Of a stretch of DNA of 47,747 bases, positions 8,087 through 16,647 are shown piece after piece. Made by a program: the position numbers and the translations under genes. The stretch covers positions 1-47,747 of the forward strand of contig JAHFHG010000011.1 of NCBI GenBank assembly GCA_023247035.1, read 5' to 3'. Numbering within the stretch: the stretch's first letter is position 1; every line of letters starts with the position of its first letter. The stretch is from Candidatus Omnitrophota bacterium (GTDB lineage: Bacteria; Omnitrophota; Omnitrophia; Omnitrophales; Aquincolibacteriaceae). A model generated the notes under the pieces. It was not told the origin of the DNA and did no database searches. It saw only the letters and a program-made list of their open reading frames with translations.

Positions 8087-8681
8087 TTACCGGATGGGAA
8101 ATCTAGGCTCGGTTCGGCGCTCTCTTGAAGAGTGCGGCGCGGATGTTGTGTGTTCTGAAGATCCCCAAGATATAAAATCAGTTTCCAAGATTATCCTTCC
8201 CGGCGTAGGTTCTTTCCGAGATGGAATTGAGCATCTCAACAAAATGGGATGGACTGAGGAAATTCTAAAGGCTGCGACCCAGGACAAGGTTCCATTTTTA
8301 GGAATTTGTCTTGGAATGCAGCTTCTTGCTGATAAAGGATCAGAGGGCGGTGAAACTGAAGGCTTAGGGCTTATCGCCGGAACAGTTGAAAAGTTTGTGC
8401 CAGACCCCCCTGAAACCCGAGTTCCACATGTGGGTTGGAATGAACTTGTCATCTCGCAATCGACCCCGCTTTTAGCGGGAATACCGAATCGGTCGGATTT
8501 TTATTTTGTTCACAGTTACCATTTTGTCGCACAAGATTCAAAGGATGTTGCAGCGACAACGCCTTACTGCGGCGATTTTGTTTCCGTTGTCGCCCGCCAA
8601 AATATTTTTGGCACGCAGTTTCACCCGGAAAAAAGTTCCAAAGCCGGGTTTCGTTTACTTCGCAATTTTTTGAGCCTCTAA
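8064..8681 (+). CDS. hisH: HisH-like glutamine amidotransferase subunit of the amidination system
   Basis: Class I glutamine amidotransferase of 205 aa. It has the full catalytic triad: Cys82 in GICLGMQ, and His187 and Glu189 in FHPEKS. It should split glutamine and pass ammonia to the HisF-like partner encoded 1 bp downstream. In histidine synthesis HisH-HisF makes imidazole glycerol phosphate. Here there are no other his genes, and the pair follows a PseA/WbpG-type enzyme, so it most likely feeds ammonia to sugar amidination, as HisH/HisF paralogues do in Pseudomonas O-antigen loci. Gene overlap with pseA (23 bp) supports translational coupling. An alternative Met is one codon downstream. 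Confidence 0.9.
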   Translation: MMKVLVIDYRMGNLGSVRRSLEECGADVVCSEDPQDIKSVSKIILPGVGSFRDGIEHLNKMGWTEEILKAATQDKVPFLGICLGMQLLADKGSEGGETEGLGLIAGTVEKFVPDPPETRVPHVGWNELVISQSTPLLAGIPNRSDFYFVHSYHFVAQDSKDVAATTPYCGDFVSVVARQNIFGTQFHPEKSSKAGFRLLRNFLSL

Positions 8682-8682
8682 A

Positions 8683-9468
8683 ATGCTCAAAACTCGCGTG
8701 ATTCCAACCTTGCTGTGGAAGAATGAGGGCCTTGTGAAAGGCGTTGGTTTCGATAGCTGGCGCCGGATTGGCGCGGTGCTTCCCGCGATCAAGGTCTACA
8801 ATATGCGGGAAGTTGATGAATTGATGCTTCTTGATATATCGGCCAGCCTGGAAAATCGTGAACCCGATTACGATTCTGTCAGTGAATATTCCGCCGAATG
8901 TTTTGTGCCGCTCACCCTAGGCGGCGGTGTTTGCAATATCGAAATCATTAGGAAATTACTCTTGGCTGGAGCAGATAAAATCACGATCAACAGCGCTGCT
9001 TTTGAGAAGCCTGCTTTGATTACGCAGGCGGCCGAGCGCTTCGGTTCGCAATGCATTGTTGTTAGTATTGACGCGAAAAAAAAAGCGGACGGTTCTTACG
9101 AATGTTATAGCCGCGGGGGCGCAAAACCCACCGGAAAAGAGGTCGGCGTTTGGGCTCAAGAGGTCGAACAGCGGGGGGCTGGTGAAATATTGATCACCTC
9201 CATTGAAAAAGATGGAACCATGCAAGGGTATGATCTTGAATTGATCCGGCAGGTCACACAAAGAGTTAAAATCCCCGTGATTGCATCCGGCGGCGCGGGC
9301 CATTTGGAGCATTTTCTCGAAGCCGTCCAACAGGGGAAGGCTTCCGCCGTCGCCGCAGCCAGCATTTTCCACTTTACGGAAAGAACTCCCCTTGAGGTAA
9401 AACAATATCTAAGCCAAAACGGCATTTTAGTTCGCGACGTTCACTTCGAAACGGTTCACTCTCTTTAA
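8683..9468 (+). CDS. hisF: HisF-like ammonia-channel subunit, first catalytic Asp missing
   Basis: (beta/alpha)8-barrel protein of 261 aa, clearly HisF-like along its length (LLDISAS, LGGGV, GADKITINSAA, SIDAKKK, TSIEKDGTMQGYD, ASGGAG). In histidine-pathway HisF, Asp11 and Asp130 are the general acid/base pair. Here the first strand reads VIPTLLWKNEGLVKG, so the Asp11 position is Leu11, while Asp130 is kept. That predicts a barrel that still binds HisH and channels ammonia but does not make imidazole glycerol phosphate. It fits the HisF2 type that partners WbpG/PseA-like amidotransferases. It sits 1 bp after hisH and 6 bp before the PseG-H gene. Confidence 0.88.
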   Translation: MLKTRVIPTLLWKNEGLVKGVGFDSWRRIGAVLPAIKVYNMREVDELMLLDISASLENREPDYDSVSEYSAECFVPLTLGGGVCNIEIIRKLLLAGADKITINSAAFEKPALITQAAERFGSQCIVVSIDAKKKADGSYECYSRGGAKPTGKEVGVWAQEVEQRGAGEILITSIEKDGTMQGYDLELIRQVTQRVKIPVIASGGAGHLEHFLEAVQQGKASAVAAASIFHFTERTPLEVKQYLSQNGILVRDVHFETVHSL

Positions 9469-9474
9469 AAAAAT

Positions 9475-10920
9475 ATGTCATTAAAAATGAAGGCGCTTAT
9501 TTTCACCGAAGGCGGAAAAGAGACAGGATTCGGTCATATTACGCGCTGCCTGGCCTTGCGTGACGCCTTAAAAACGAAAGGGATTCACGCGAGGATGATT
9601 GTTCACGGCGACGCCTCAGCGCGCCGCCAATTCCCAGGACAGCTTGATATGATTTTTGATTGGCTCTCACAAAAGAGCCGCACCCGAGAGCTATTGAACG
9701 GAGCGAGCATTGTTATTGTCGATTCTTATCTGGCCCCGATTGATTTTTACAAAAAAATATCCAAGACGGCGCCGGTCTGTGTTTACATCGATGATTTTAT
9801 TCGCTTGTCTTACCCGTTAGGAATTCTCGTCAATGGCGCAATCGATGCAGAAAAGTTGCGATATCCCCAAAAGGAAAACCTCCGCCGCCTTCTCGGAGCA
9901 AAATACGCTCTTTTACGCAAGGACTTCCGGCAGATTCCCAAGAGGAATGCCCGAAGAAGGATCAAGAATGTGCTGGTGACTTTCGGAGGGATGGATCGCA
10001 GCGTTTTTATCAACGGAATGCTTTCCTATTTGCAGCCGCGATTTCCCCAATGGCATTTTCACATTATTACCGGACAGCCTTCGCATCATGTCTTTCAAAG
10101 CACCAAGCGAGTGACTTATTACAGAAATATTACTGCACAAAAGATGAAACAAATCATGCTTCATTGTGATCTCGCGATTTCGGGAGGAGGTCAAACCACC
10201 CATGAATTAGCGGCTTGCGGGGTGCCTGCTGCCGGAATCTGCTTTGCTCGGAATCAGCGATTTAATATTCAAGGCTGGCAGCGGCATGGCTTTCTCAAAG
10301 ATGCCGGACTTTCCAATGATCCGTCGATTTTTAAAAACCTCGAAGCTTCGCTCCGCCAATTCACGCTCGAACGCCGCTGCAGTATGGGAGAAATCGGCCA
10401 AAAACTTGTGGACGGCGCCGGCGCTTCGCGAATCGCAGGCGAGATTTTCGATTCCTGTTTCAGTTTTCCGAAAGTCCAAACGCGGGACAGAAAACAAATC
10501 TTCAAATGGTCAAATGCCCCTGACGCAAGATCTGTTTCATTCAATACAAAACCCATAAAATGGAGCGAGCATTGCCAATGGTTTTCAAAAAAGCTGAAGG
10601 ACCCCCGGTGTTTATTTTTTAAAATCACGTGGCTTGATCGCGCGATCGGCCAGGTCCGTTTCGACCGAAACGGCAAGAAAACAAGTCTCTCGGTTGCCCT
10701 GGATAGGAAATTCCGCGGGAAAGGGTTAGGCGGGCCCGCGATCCGCATCGCCGCACAGCATGTTTTCAAGATCGCGCCGGACCTGGATGCAGTCGACGCA
10801 TTCGTTAAAGGGAATAACGCTGTTTCCGCAAAGGCGTTTTTGAAAGCTGGATTTCGACTTGCCGGCACGAAGAAGATCAAGGGTCAAAAAGCATCCCGCT
10901 TCAGTAAAGGCAAAGCATGA
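9475..10920 (+). CDS. pseG: bifunctional UDP-sugar hydrolase / N-acetyltransferase (PseG-PseH fusion)
   Basis: This 481-aa protein joins two steps of the pathway. The N-terminal ~330 residues are a GT-B-like PseG hydrolase: TGFGHITRCLALRDAL carries the catalytic His (residue 21, or 17 if the second Met at 9487 is the start, matching Campylobacter His17), and ISGGGQTTHELAACG is the nucleotide-binding loop. From about residue 340 to the end is a GNAT domain with RGKGLGGPAI as the acetyl-CoA pyrophosphate loop and NNAVSAKAFLKAGF typical of the GNAT C-terminus, fitting PseH, the C4 N-acetyltransferase. Neither start has a clear Shine-Dalgarno sequence. The stop overlaps the pseI start by ATGA. 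Such fusions occur elsewhere in this pathway. Confidence 0.9.
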   Translation: MSLKMKALIFTEGGKETGFGHITRCLALRDALKTKGIHARMIVHGDASARRQFPGQLDMIFDWLSQKSRTRELLNGASIVIVDSYLAPIDFYKKISKTAPVCVYIDDFIRLSYPLGILVNGAIDAEKLRYPQKENLRRLLGAKYALLRKDFRQIPKRNARRRIKNVLVTFGGMDRSVFINGMLSYLQPRFPQWHFHIITGQPSHHVFQSTKRVTYYRNITAQKMKQIMLHCDLAISGGGQTTHELAACGVPAAGICFARNQRFNIQGWQRHGFLKDAGLSNDPSIFKNLEASLRQFTLERRCSMGEIGQKLVDGAGASRIAGEIFDSCFSFPKVQTRDRKQIFKWSNAPDARSVSFNTKPIKWSEHCQWFSKKLKDPRCLFFKITWLDRAIGQVRFDRNGKKTSLSVALDRKFRGKGLGGPAIRIAAQHVFKIAPDLDAVDAFVKGNNAVSAKAFLKAGFRLAGTKKIKGQKASRFSKGKA

Positions 10921-11939
10921 AAACACTGCCATCTCAGAGGGTTTTTATCGCGGCGGAGATCTCCGCGAATCACGGCCAGAATTTAAATCGGGCCTTGACG
11001 CTCATCCATAAAGCGAAAGAATGCGGTGCGGACGCCGTCAAGTTCCAGACTTATACTCCCGAAACGCTCACGCTGAATGCCGACAATAAATATTTCAGGA
11101 TTCATCATCCGAAATGGGGCGGCCAAACGCTTTATCAGCTTTATCAAAAAGCCTACACCCCTTGGAAATGGTTCAAAAAGCTAAAGAAAGAAGCGGACGC
11201 TGTCGGCATCGCATTTTTTTCTTCGGCTTTTGATAAAACCTCAGTTGATTTCCTGGAAGATCTTGGCGTGCTTTGCCACAAAATCGCATCCTTCGAGCTC
11301 GTGGACCTGCCGCTCATCGAGTATGCCGCCAAAACAAAAAAACCTTTGATTCTCTCGACGGGTATGGCGTCCTTGGAAGAAATCAGGGAAGCTGTGACTG
11401 CCGCACGGAAGGCCGGGGCCTCGGACATTACGCTGCTTAAATGCGTGAGCAGTTATCCAGCAAGACCTAACGAAATGAATTTGCGGACGATCCCCGACCT
11501 CAGAAGGCGTTTCAGGACTCCGGTTGGGCTTTCGGATCACACGCTTGGAATTGCCGCATCGGTCACAGCGGTTGCGCTGGGCGCGGCCTTTATTGAAAAG
11601 CACTTTACTCTCTCCAGAAAAATTCATACGCCTGACAGTTTCTTTTCTCTCGAACCTTCAGAGTTAAGAGAATTAGCGCAGAACGTAAGAGCCGCGGAGA
11701 AAGCCCTCGGGAAACCTCATTACGGCCTCACTCAAGATGAACGGAAATCACTCATATTCCGCCGCTCCCTTTTTGTCGTGCAAAGCATCAAGAAAGGCGA
11801 GCGGTTTTCCAAGGAGAACATCCGCTCTATTCGTCCTGCTGCAGGCCTTCCGCCGAAATATCTCAAGCGGGTCTTAAAGAAAATGAGCTTGAAAAATCTG
11901 AAGCCGGGAACACCGCTGCGCTGGAAATATGTCAAGTAA
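10917..11939 (+). CDS. pseI: pseudaminic acid synthase (PseI)
   Basis: NeuB-family enzyme of 340 aa that condenses 6-deoxy-AltdiNAc with phosphoenolpyruvate to give pseudaminic acid. FIAAEISANHGQNLNRAL and DAVKFQTYTPETLTL are the PEP-barrel signatures. VGLSDHTLGI and FIEKHFTL follow, and an SAF (antifreeze-like) substrate-capping domain forms the C-terminal ~65 residues (RRSLFVVQSIKKGERF onward). ANHGQNL, with Asn-His-Gly, is typical of PseI and NeuB. It overlaps the PseG-H fusion by 4 bp and ends the first biosynthetic block. Legionaminic or sialic acid synthase is less likely because the upstream enzymes are of the Pse type. Confidence 0.92.
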   Translation: MKTLPSQRVFIAAEISANHGQNLNRALTLIHKAKECGADAVKFQTYTPETLTLNADNKYFRIHHPKWGGQTLYQLYQKAYTPWKWFKKLKKEADAVGIAFFSSAFDKTSVDFLEDLGVLCHKIASFELVDLPLIEYAAKTKKPLILSTGMASLEEIREAVTAARKAGASDITLLKCVSSYPARPNEMNLRTIPDLRRRFRTPVGLSDHTLGIAASVTAVALGAAFIEKHFTLSRKIHTPDSFFSLEPSELRELAQNVRAAEKALGKPHYGLTQDERKSLIFRRSLFVVQSIKKGERFSKENIRSIRPAAGLPPKYLKRVLKKMSLKNLKPGTPLRWKYVK

Positions 11940-11993
11940 TGCTCCTCCTTTCAAATCCGTCACTGTGATATTCCTCGTGAAGCCCTAAACTTT

Positions 11994-13763
11994 ATGGAAA
12001 ATATTTTTATCGCGGAACGCCAAGGAATTCAATCGCCTCCTTCTGCTGCCGGTGCCGGAAGGATTATTTCGGTTTTATATGAACCCGGAATGGAATATTT
12101 TTACGACTTTTTTGACGCTGAACACTATGAGGCCCTTTATTATGCTCTCGATGAAGCCGTGGACCGATTTCTGTTGGAAAATAAAACTGAAACGGCGTTA
12201 TTGTATCGTGACATTTCACTCCTCCAATGCTTCCGCCTGGCACTTTTTTTATACCTTCTCAATGCGGAAATTCTGCAACGGACATTCCGCCGGCTGGCGG
12301 CTTCAAGCGCCGACGCCTCCTTTCATATTGAGGAACATGATTTCAATGGTTACGCGCCTTATTTGAGCAAGATTGTGCCCAGCGCGTGCCCGGATCTTCT
12401 TTCTCGGGTTGTGATGACGCCTTTGCAGACGGCAAAACCTCGAACCTCTGTCTCGGCCAAAAATCTATTCAAGAATCTTTTGTGGCCTTCGCGGGTTCAT
12501 AGGCGGGGAGTTCACAATCCGCAGGCGCTCGTTTACTCTGATTATTACCGGGCCTCCGCGGTGATGAAGCGGCTTGGAAATACGAACTGTGTTTATTACA
12601 CCTGTTTTCCGGAACCCAAACTCTTTTTCACTTCGCTTCGTTATGGCTTTGCCTATGTCCAGAATGTTTTTTCGAAATCAAAACAAACCGCCGCTCACAG
12701 ACAAAGTGAAAGATTTGCGGCCGCAATCCATCGCCTTTTAGTATCCGAGACGGCCTTTCGCAAATTCCCGCAGCTTCCCTGCATTGCCAAGGAAGCTCTG
12801 GACTCTTTTTTCAAAACCGAGTTGCCGGCGCTTTTGTTTCAAATTGACTGTGCGCATGAATTGTTTGAAAGATACCCCTCCATTCAATCGACATTGCTGG
12901 ATGAAGATTTGTCGCCTTTTAAGAATGCTCTGTGCCAGGTTGCTCAAAAGTTTAATAAGAAATGTTATGTCGAAGCCCACGGTGCGCTCGGCGACAAATA
13001 CGGTTATTTGCCGCTGACGGCCGATCACATGTTTGTATGGGGAGAAGCCCAAAAAAACAAGCTCGTCGAGTGGGGATGTCCGCCCGATCGCATGATCGTA
13101 TCGGGTTGCAGCAAATATGAAGCGTATAAAAATACAAAAGATGGCTCCTCTCGTGATGGCCTTGCTAAAAAATACGGGTTTTCACCCAACCGGAGCATCG
13201 TTTCTTTTTTCCCTTTCCCCAATCTTGACAGACGATTGTGGTATAACAAAATTCTGCAGGAACGCGTCGAATTCATTCTAAATTCCTTAAAATCGGAAAA
13301 AATTCAGTTCATCATCAAATTGCATCCTGGAGAAATCTATAAAAGCTTTTACCATTCCTGGGCGGCGTCAAATCCACAGACCCGATGCGCCGTTATTTAC
13401 GGGGAAGATCCGTTGTTAGTGGTCAAAGCTTCAGACTTTCTCATCGCCCATGACTCCACAATGGCTGTGGATGGTTTTGCAATGGGAAAGCCCGTCATTT
13501 TCTTTCCTCTTTTTCCCGAGTCTATTTTTTCCAATAGCAGCGTGTCAGAATTCTATAAGTACGGCGTTTTTTACCGTCCCGCCGGCGATGAAGAATTTCA
13601 CGGAACCTTGAAAGCGCTTTTAAAGAATCCGCAGTTCCCGGCAACGGAAGACAATTGGAACCGAATGCGCAGGGACGGTTTGAGTGAAGGCGGGCCTTTA
13701 CCGGAAGAAATTATGAGCCGTCACCTTCTCGGACAAATTCCACACGAGGAATTTTCCCGATGA
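11994..13763 (+). CDS. GT-B-fold surface-glycan transferase-like protein
   Basis: This 589-aa soluble protein has an unrecognised N-terminal half rich in aromatic and charged residues. The C-terminal half resembles CDP-glycerol glycerophosphotransferase/capsule-synthesis GT-B proteins: EAHGALGDKYG, FVWGEAQKNKLVEWG, RMIVSGCSKYEAY, IIKLHPGE and AHDSTMAVDGFAMGKPVIFFP. In such proteins HPGE and DSTxxxD lie in the donor CMP/CDP site. It comes 54 bp after pseI and overlaps the flippase gene by ATGA, so it is a good candidate for the transferase that uses CMP-pseudaminic acid, but this is inference from context. No strong ribosome binding site precedes the ATG. Confidence 0.75.
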   Translation: MENIFIAERQGIQSPPSAAGAGRIISVLYEPGMEYFYDFFDAEHYEALYYALDEAVDRFLLENKTETALLYRDISLLQCFRLALFLYLLNAEILQRTFRRLAASSADASFHIEEHDFNGYAPYLSKIVPSACPDLLSRVVMTPLQTAKPRTSVSAKNLFKNLLWPSRVHRRGVHNPQALVYSDYYRASAVMKRLGNTNCVYYTCFPEPKLFFTSLRYGFAYVQNVFSKSKQTAAHRQSERFAAAIHRLLVSETAFRKFPQLPCIAKEALDSFFKTELPALLFQIDCAHELFERYPSIQSTLLDEDLSPFKNALCQVAQKFNKKCYVEAHGALGDKYGYLPLTADHMFVWGEAQKNKLVEWGCPPDRMIVSGCSKYEAYKNTKDGSSRDGLAKKYGFSPNRSIVSFFPFPNLDRRLWYNKILQERVEFILNSLKSEKIQFIIKLHPGEIYKSFYHSWAASNPQTRCAVIYGEDPLLVVKASDFLIAHDSTMAVDGFAMGKPVIFFPLFPESIFSNSSVSEFYKYGVFYRPAGDEEFHGTLKALLKNPQFPATEDNWNRMRRDGLSEGGPLPEEIMSRHLLGQIPHEEFSR

Positions 13764-15226
13764 GCCGCGCCCGCGAAGTTTTTAAGCAGATTTCGCTTTA
13801 TGCGACTGCTTCCTACATCACGCAATTCCTTGCGGTCGTTGCTGGAATCATCACGCGAAATTTCTTGGGACCCTATTTCATGGGGATTTGGGCCACCCTC
13901 CAGCTTGTGATCAATTACTGTGACTATTCCGGGTTGGGGATTGATGCGGCTCTTTCCCGGGAATATCCTTACTGCATCGGAAAAGGGGATGAAGAGGGCG
14001 CTGCTCGGATCCGAGATCTCGTAACGAGTTTTGGAATAATGACCGCTTTGGTTACTTCTGTCGCGGTTTTGTTTTATGCTCTCATCAATGGAAAAACGTG
14101 GCCACGGTATCTTTTTTGGGGGATTGTTGCGACTCCCGTTCTGCTTATCACTCAAAGATTCAGCAATACGATCGTCAATTGGCTCCGAGCCAGCAAGCAA
14201 TTTAAACTGGCAAGTTACCAAATCGTCTTATCGGGGATCGTAAATCTCACACTCATTATTCTATTAGCTTCATGGCTTAAATTTGCCGGTTTTTTGCTTG
14301 CAATGGTTCTGAGTTGTTTTTTCAATATTGCTTTTCTGCTTACGAAGTCTTCGTTTCATTTTAGATTTCGCATTAACCGTGAAGTTCTCCGCTTAATCGG
14401 CTTTGGGCTTCCGCTTCTTTTTGTGGGCATCCTTTTTGACCTGTTGAGAAGCGTAGACAAAATTCTCGTCATTCGTTATTTAGGATTTGAACAAATGGGA
14501 ATTTATGGAGTCGCTACGATGGCCGCAGTGCTCATTTCCAAGATTCCAGATTCGATCGTCATTGTGCTTATCCCGCATTTTCATGAAAAATTTGGTGTGA
14601 GGGAGCAAGCAAATGATTTACGGAATCTTGTTGACCGTTCAGCCTTAGCCTATAACTTGATCATGCCGCTCATCATAGGAGCGGGTTGGATTTTTGCCGA
14701 ACCCCTGGCAGTTCATTTTCTTCCTAAATTTGTCACTGCGGTTCCTGCGATGAAACTTCTTTTACTGAGCACTTATTTTTTTGCCCTTTTTTATCCGTAC
14801 AGCAACTTCTTAATTGCTGTGAAACGGCATCTCGTATTATTCCCCGTGATTGGAAGTGCAATATTCATACAGTTCCTTTTGACTTTCTCAGTCATCAAAT
14901 CAGGATGGGGACTGAAGGGCGTTGCGAGCGTGGCCATTCTTTGCTACTTTTTAAACTACCTTGGCTTATTCATCGTGACCGCTCGCTCTTTGTACAATAA
15001 GAATGAGATGCTCGAGAAGTTTTTATTCGCAGTTGGACTTTTTATCCTACTTGCAACCTTTCTGATGGCGCTGGATCGCTTCTGCATGATTGAATCACTC
15101 ACGCAACGGACTTTTTTGGAATTCTTTCTTTTTTCCATGATGAGCCTACCGATATTCATTACGCTTGAAAAGGAATTTGGAATTTTCAATCATATGCGTG
15201 CCATTCTCGAGAGCCGGAAAAAATGA
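13760..15226 (+). CDS. Wzx-type polysaccharide/lipid-linked oligosaccharide flippase
   Basis: Integral membrane protein of 488 aa with about 12-14 hydrophobic helices, typical of the MATE/MVF (polysaccharide biosynthesis protein, Wzx) superfamily. The N-terminus (KQISLYATASYITQFLAVVAG) and the next loop (GPYFMGIWATLQLV) match the first helices of O-antigen and teichoic acid flippases. It should move undecaprenyl-linked glycan units across the inner membrane. It overlaps the GT-B gene by four bases and lies 9 bp before the MBOAT gene, which fits an assembly/export unit. No Wzy polymerase with clear features was recognised nearby. Confidence 0.85.
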   Translation: MSRAREVFKQISLYATASYITQFLAVVAGIITRNFLGPYFMGIWATLQLVINYCDYSGLGIDAALSREYPYCIGKGDEEGAARIRDLVTSFGIMTALVTSVAVLFYALINGKTWPRYLFWGIVATPVLLITQRFSNTIVNWLRASKQFKLASYQIVLSGIVNLTLIILLASWLKFAGFLLAMVLSCFFNIAFLLTKSSFHFRFRINREVLRLIGFGLPLLFVGILFDLLRSVDKILVIRYLGFEQMGIYGVATMAAVLISKIPDSIVIVLIPHFHEKFGVREQANDLRNLVDRSALAYNLIMPLIIGAGWIFAEPLAVHFLPKFVTAVPAMKLLLLSTYFFALFYPYSNFLIAVKRHLVLFPVIGSAIFIQFLLTFSVIKSGWGLKGVASVAILCYFLNYLGLFIVTARSLYNKNEMLEKFLFAVGLFILLATFLMALDRFCMIESLTQRTFLEFFLFSMMSLPIFITLEKEFGIFNHMRAILESRKK

Positions 15227-15235
15227 GGGAACCGC

Positions 15236-16636
15236 GTGCTATTTAATTCTTACGTTTATATTTTCATTTTTTTGCCAGCATCTTTCGCAGTCTATTTCTT
15301 CTTAAACAACAGGCGGCTTGCCATTGCCGCAAAGTGCTGGCTGGTTTTTTGCTCTCTTTTTTTTTATAGTTTTTGGAGCGTGCGTTATCTCCCGCTCATC
15401 CTTGTTTCCATTCTCTTGAATTATGCGGTCGGCACTGTCCTGATTAAAAAATCTCTTTTTCGTATTTCTCAAAAAAAAATCCTCTATTTCGGAGTCGCTT
15501 GCAATCTGCTCTTGTTAGGTTATTACAAATACGCCGATTTTTTTATTTCCAACGTCGTGCTCGCTGCAGGATTTCATATGACGTTGCTCAAAGTCGCATT
15601 GCCGCTCGGGATCAGTTTTTTTACTTTTACTCAAATTGCGTACCTCGTCGATTGCTATCGGTCTGAATGCAAAGAGTATAATCTTCTGAATTATGCGCTA
15701 TTTGTGACCTATTTCCCGCATCTGATCGCCGGTCCGATCCTGCACCATAAAGATCTGATGCCCCAATTCGATCGCGTAAAAAAAAAGGTTTTAAATAACC
15801 GTAATATTGCGGTCGGTTTATATGTCTTTTCGATCGGATTGTTCAAGAAAGTGGTCATTGCGGATACTTTCGCCGTCTGGGCAAATCACGGGTTCGACCA
15901 GGCCGTAACCCTGACTTTTTTCGAAGCGTGGATCACGGCATTGTCCTATTCTTTCCAGCTTTACTTCGATTTTAGCGGCTATATCGATATGGCGATCGGA
16001 AGCTCATTACTTTTTAATATTCATTTACCCGTCAATTTTTATTCTCCTTACAAGGCTGAAAATATTCAGGATTTCTGGCGAAGATGGCATATCACGCTCT
16101 CAAGATTTTTAAGAGACTATGTGTATATTCCTTTGGGTGGAAATCAACGCGGCGAGTTAAGAACGTATTTTAATCTTTTGATCACTTTTTTACTGGGAGG
16201 TCTTTGGCACGGCGCAAGCTGGACATTTGTTTTTTGGGGGATGCTTCACGGAATGGCGATGATTTTTTATCGGTTATGGGCAAAGGCGAATATTCAAATG
16301 GGCCGGGCGCTTGCGTGGTTTTTAACTTTCAATTTTGTCAGCATCTCTTGGGTATTTTTTAGGGCCACGAGCTGGGGCAATGCCGCCAAAGTTTTGCGCG
16401 GGATATTTGGACTGAATGGAATCTCTCGACATTCTATCTGGGCCGTTGAAGATTTCAAAAAAAAGATGGCTCTTTTAATGGCCGTCGGCCTCATTACTTT
16501 CTTGGCCAAGAATTCGGTCGAGATGCTTAAAGACTTCCGGCCCACCTGGAAGAATGCCGCATTGTGCTTGCTTCTCTTAGCGATTGGGATTGTGAATTTG
16601 ACGAAGGTCAGTGAATTTATCTATTTTAATTTTTAG
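15236..16636 (+). CDS. MBOAT-family O-acyltransferase (AlgI/PatA/DltB type)
   Basis: Polytopic membrane protein of 466 aa. It has the family block DFWRRWHITLSRFLRDYVYIP (residues 279-299) and the conserved His325 in GGLWHGASWTF, with a further His339. Such proteins take an acyl group, usually acetyl, through the membrane to a periplasmic partner that places it on polysaccharide. The GTG start at 15236 has GAGGGA at 15225-15230; no ATG fits. The next gene encodes an SGNH-type partner (AlgJ/AlgX/PatB logic), so together they probably O-acetylate the exported glycan. Confidence in family is very high; the acceptor is unknown. Confidence 0.93.
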   Translation: MLFNSYVYIFIFLPASFAVYFFLNNRRLAIAAKCWLVFCSLFFYSFWSVRYLPLILVSILLNYAVGTVLIKKSLFRISQKKILYFGVACNLLLLGYYKYADFFISNVVLAAGFHMTLLKVALPLGISFFTFTQIAYLVDCYRSECKEYNLLNYALFVTYFPHLIAGPILHHKDLMPQFDRVKKKVLNNRNIAVGLYVFSIGLFKKVVIADTFAVWANHGFDQAVTLTFFEAWITALSYSFQLYFDFSGYIDMAIGSSLLFNIHLPVNFYSPYKAENIQDFWRRWHITLSRFLRDYVYIPLGGNQRGELRTYFNLLITFLLGGLWHGASWTFVFWGMLHGMAMIFYRLWAKANIQMGRALAWFLTFNFVSISWVFFRATSWGNAAKVLRGIFGLNGISRHSIWAVEDFKKKMALLMAVGLITFLAKNSVEMLKDFRPTWKNAALCLLLLAIGIVNLTKVSEFIYFNF

Positions 16637-16647
16637 GAGCGTTCTTT

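Noticed and set aside
8064-9468. True histidine biosynthesis genes hisH-hisF
   Set aside because: No other histidine genes are present, the pair is coupled to a PseA-type enzyme, and the HisF homologue has lost Asp11.
10269-10880. 203-aa reverse frame over the GNAT domain of PseG-H
   Set aside because: The forward frame has recognisable PseG and GNAT motifs; this is a shadow frame.
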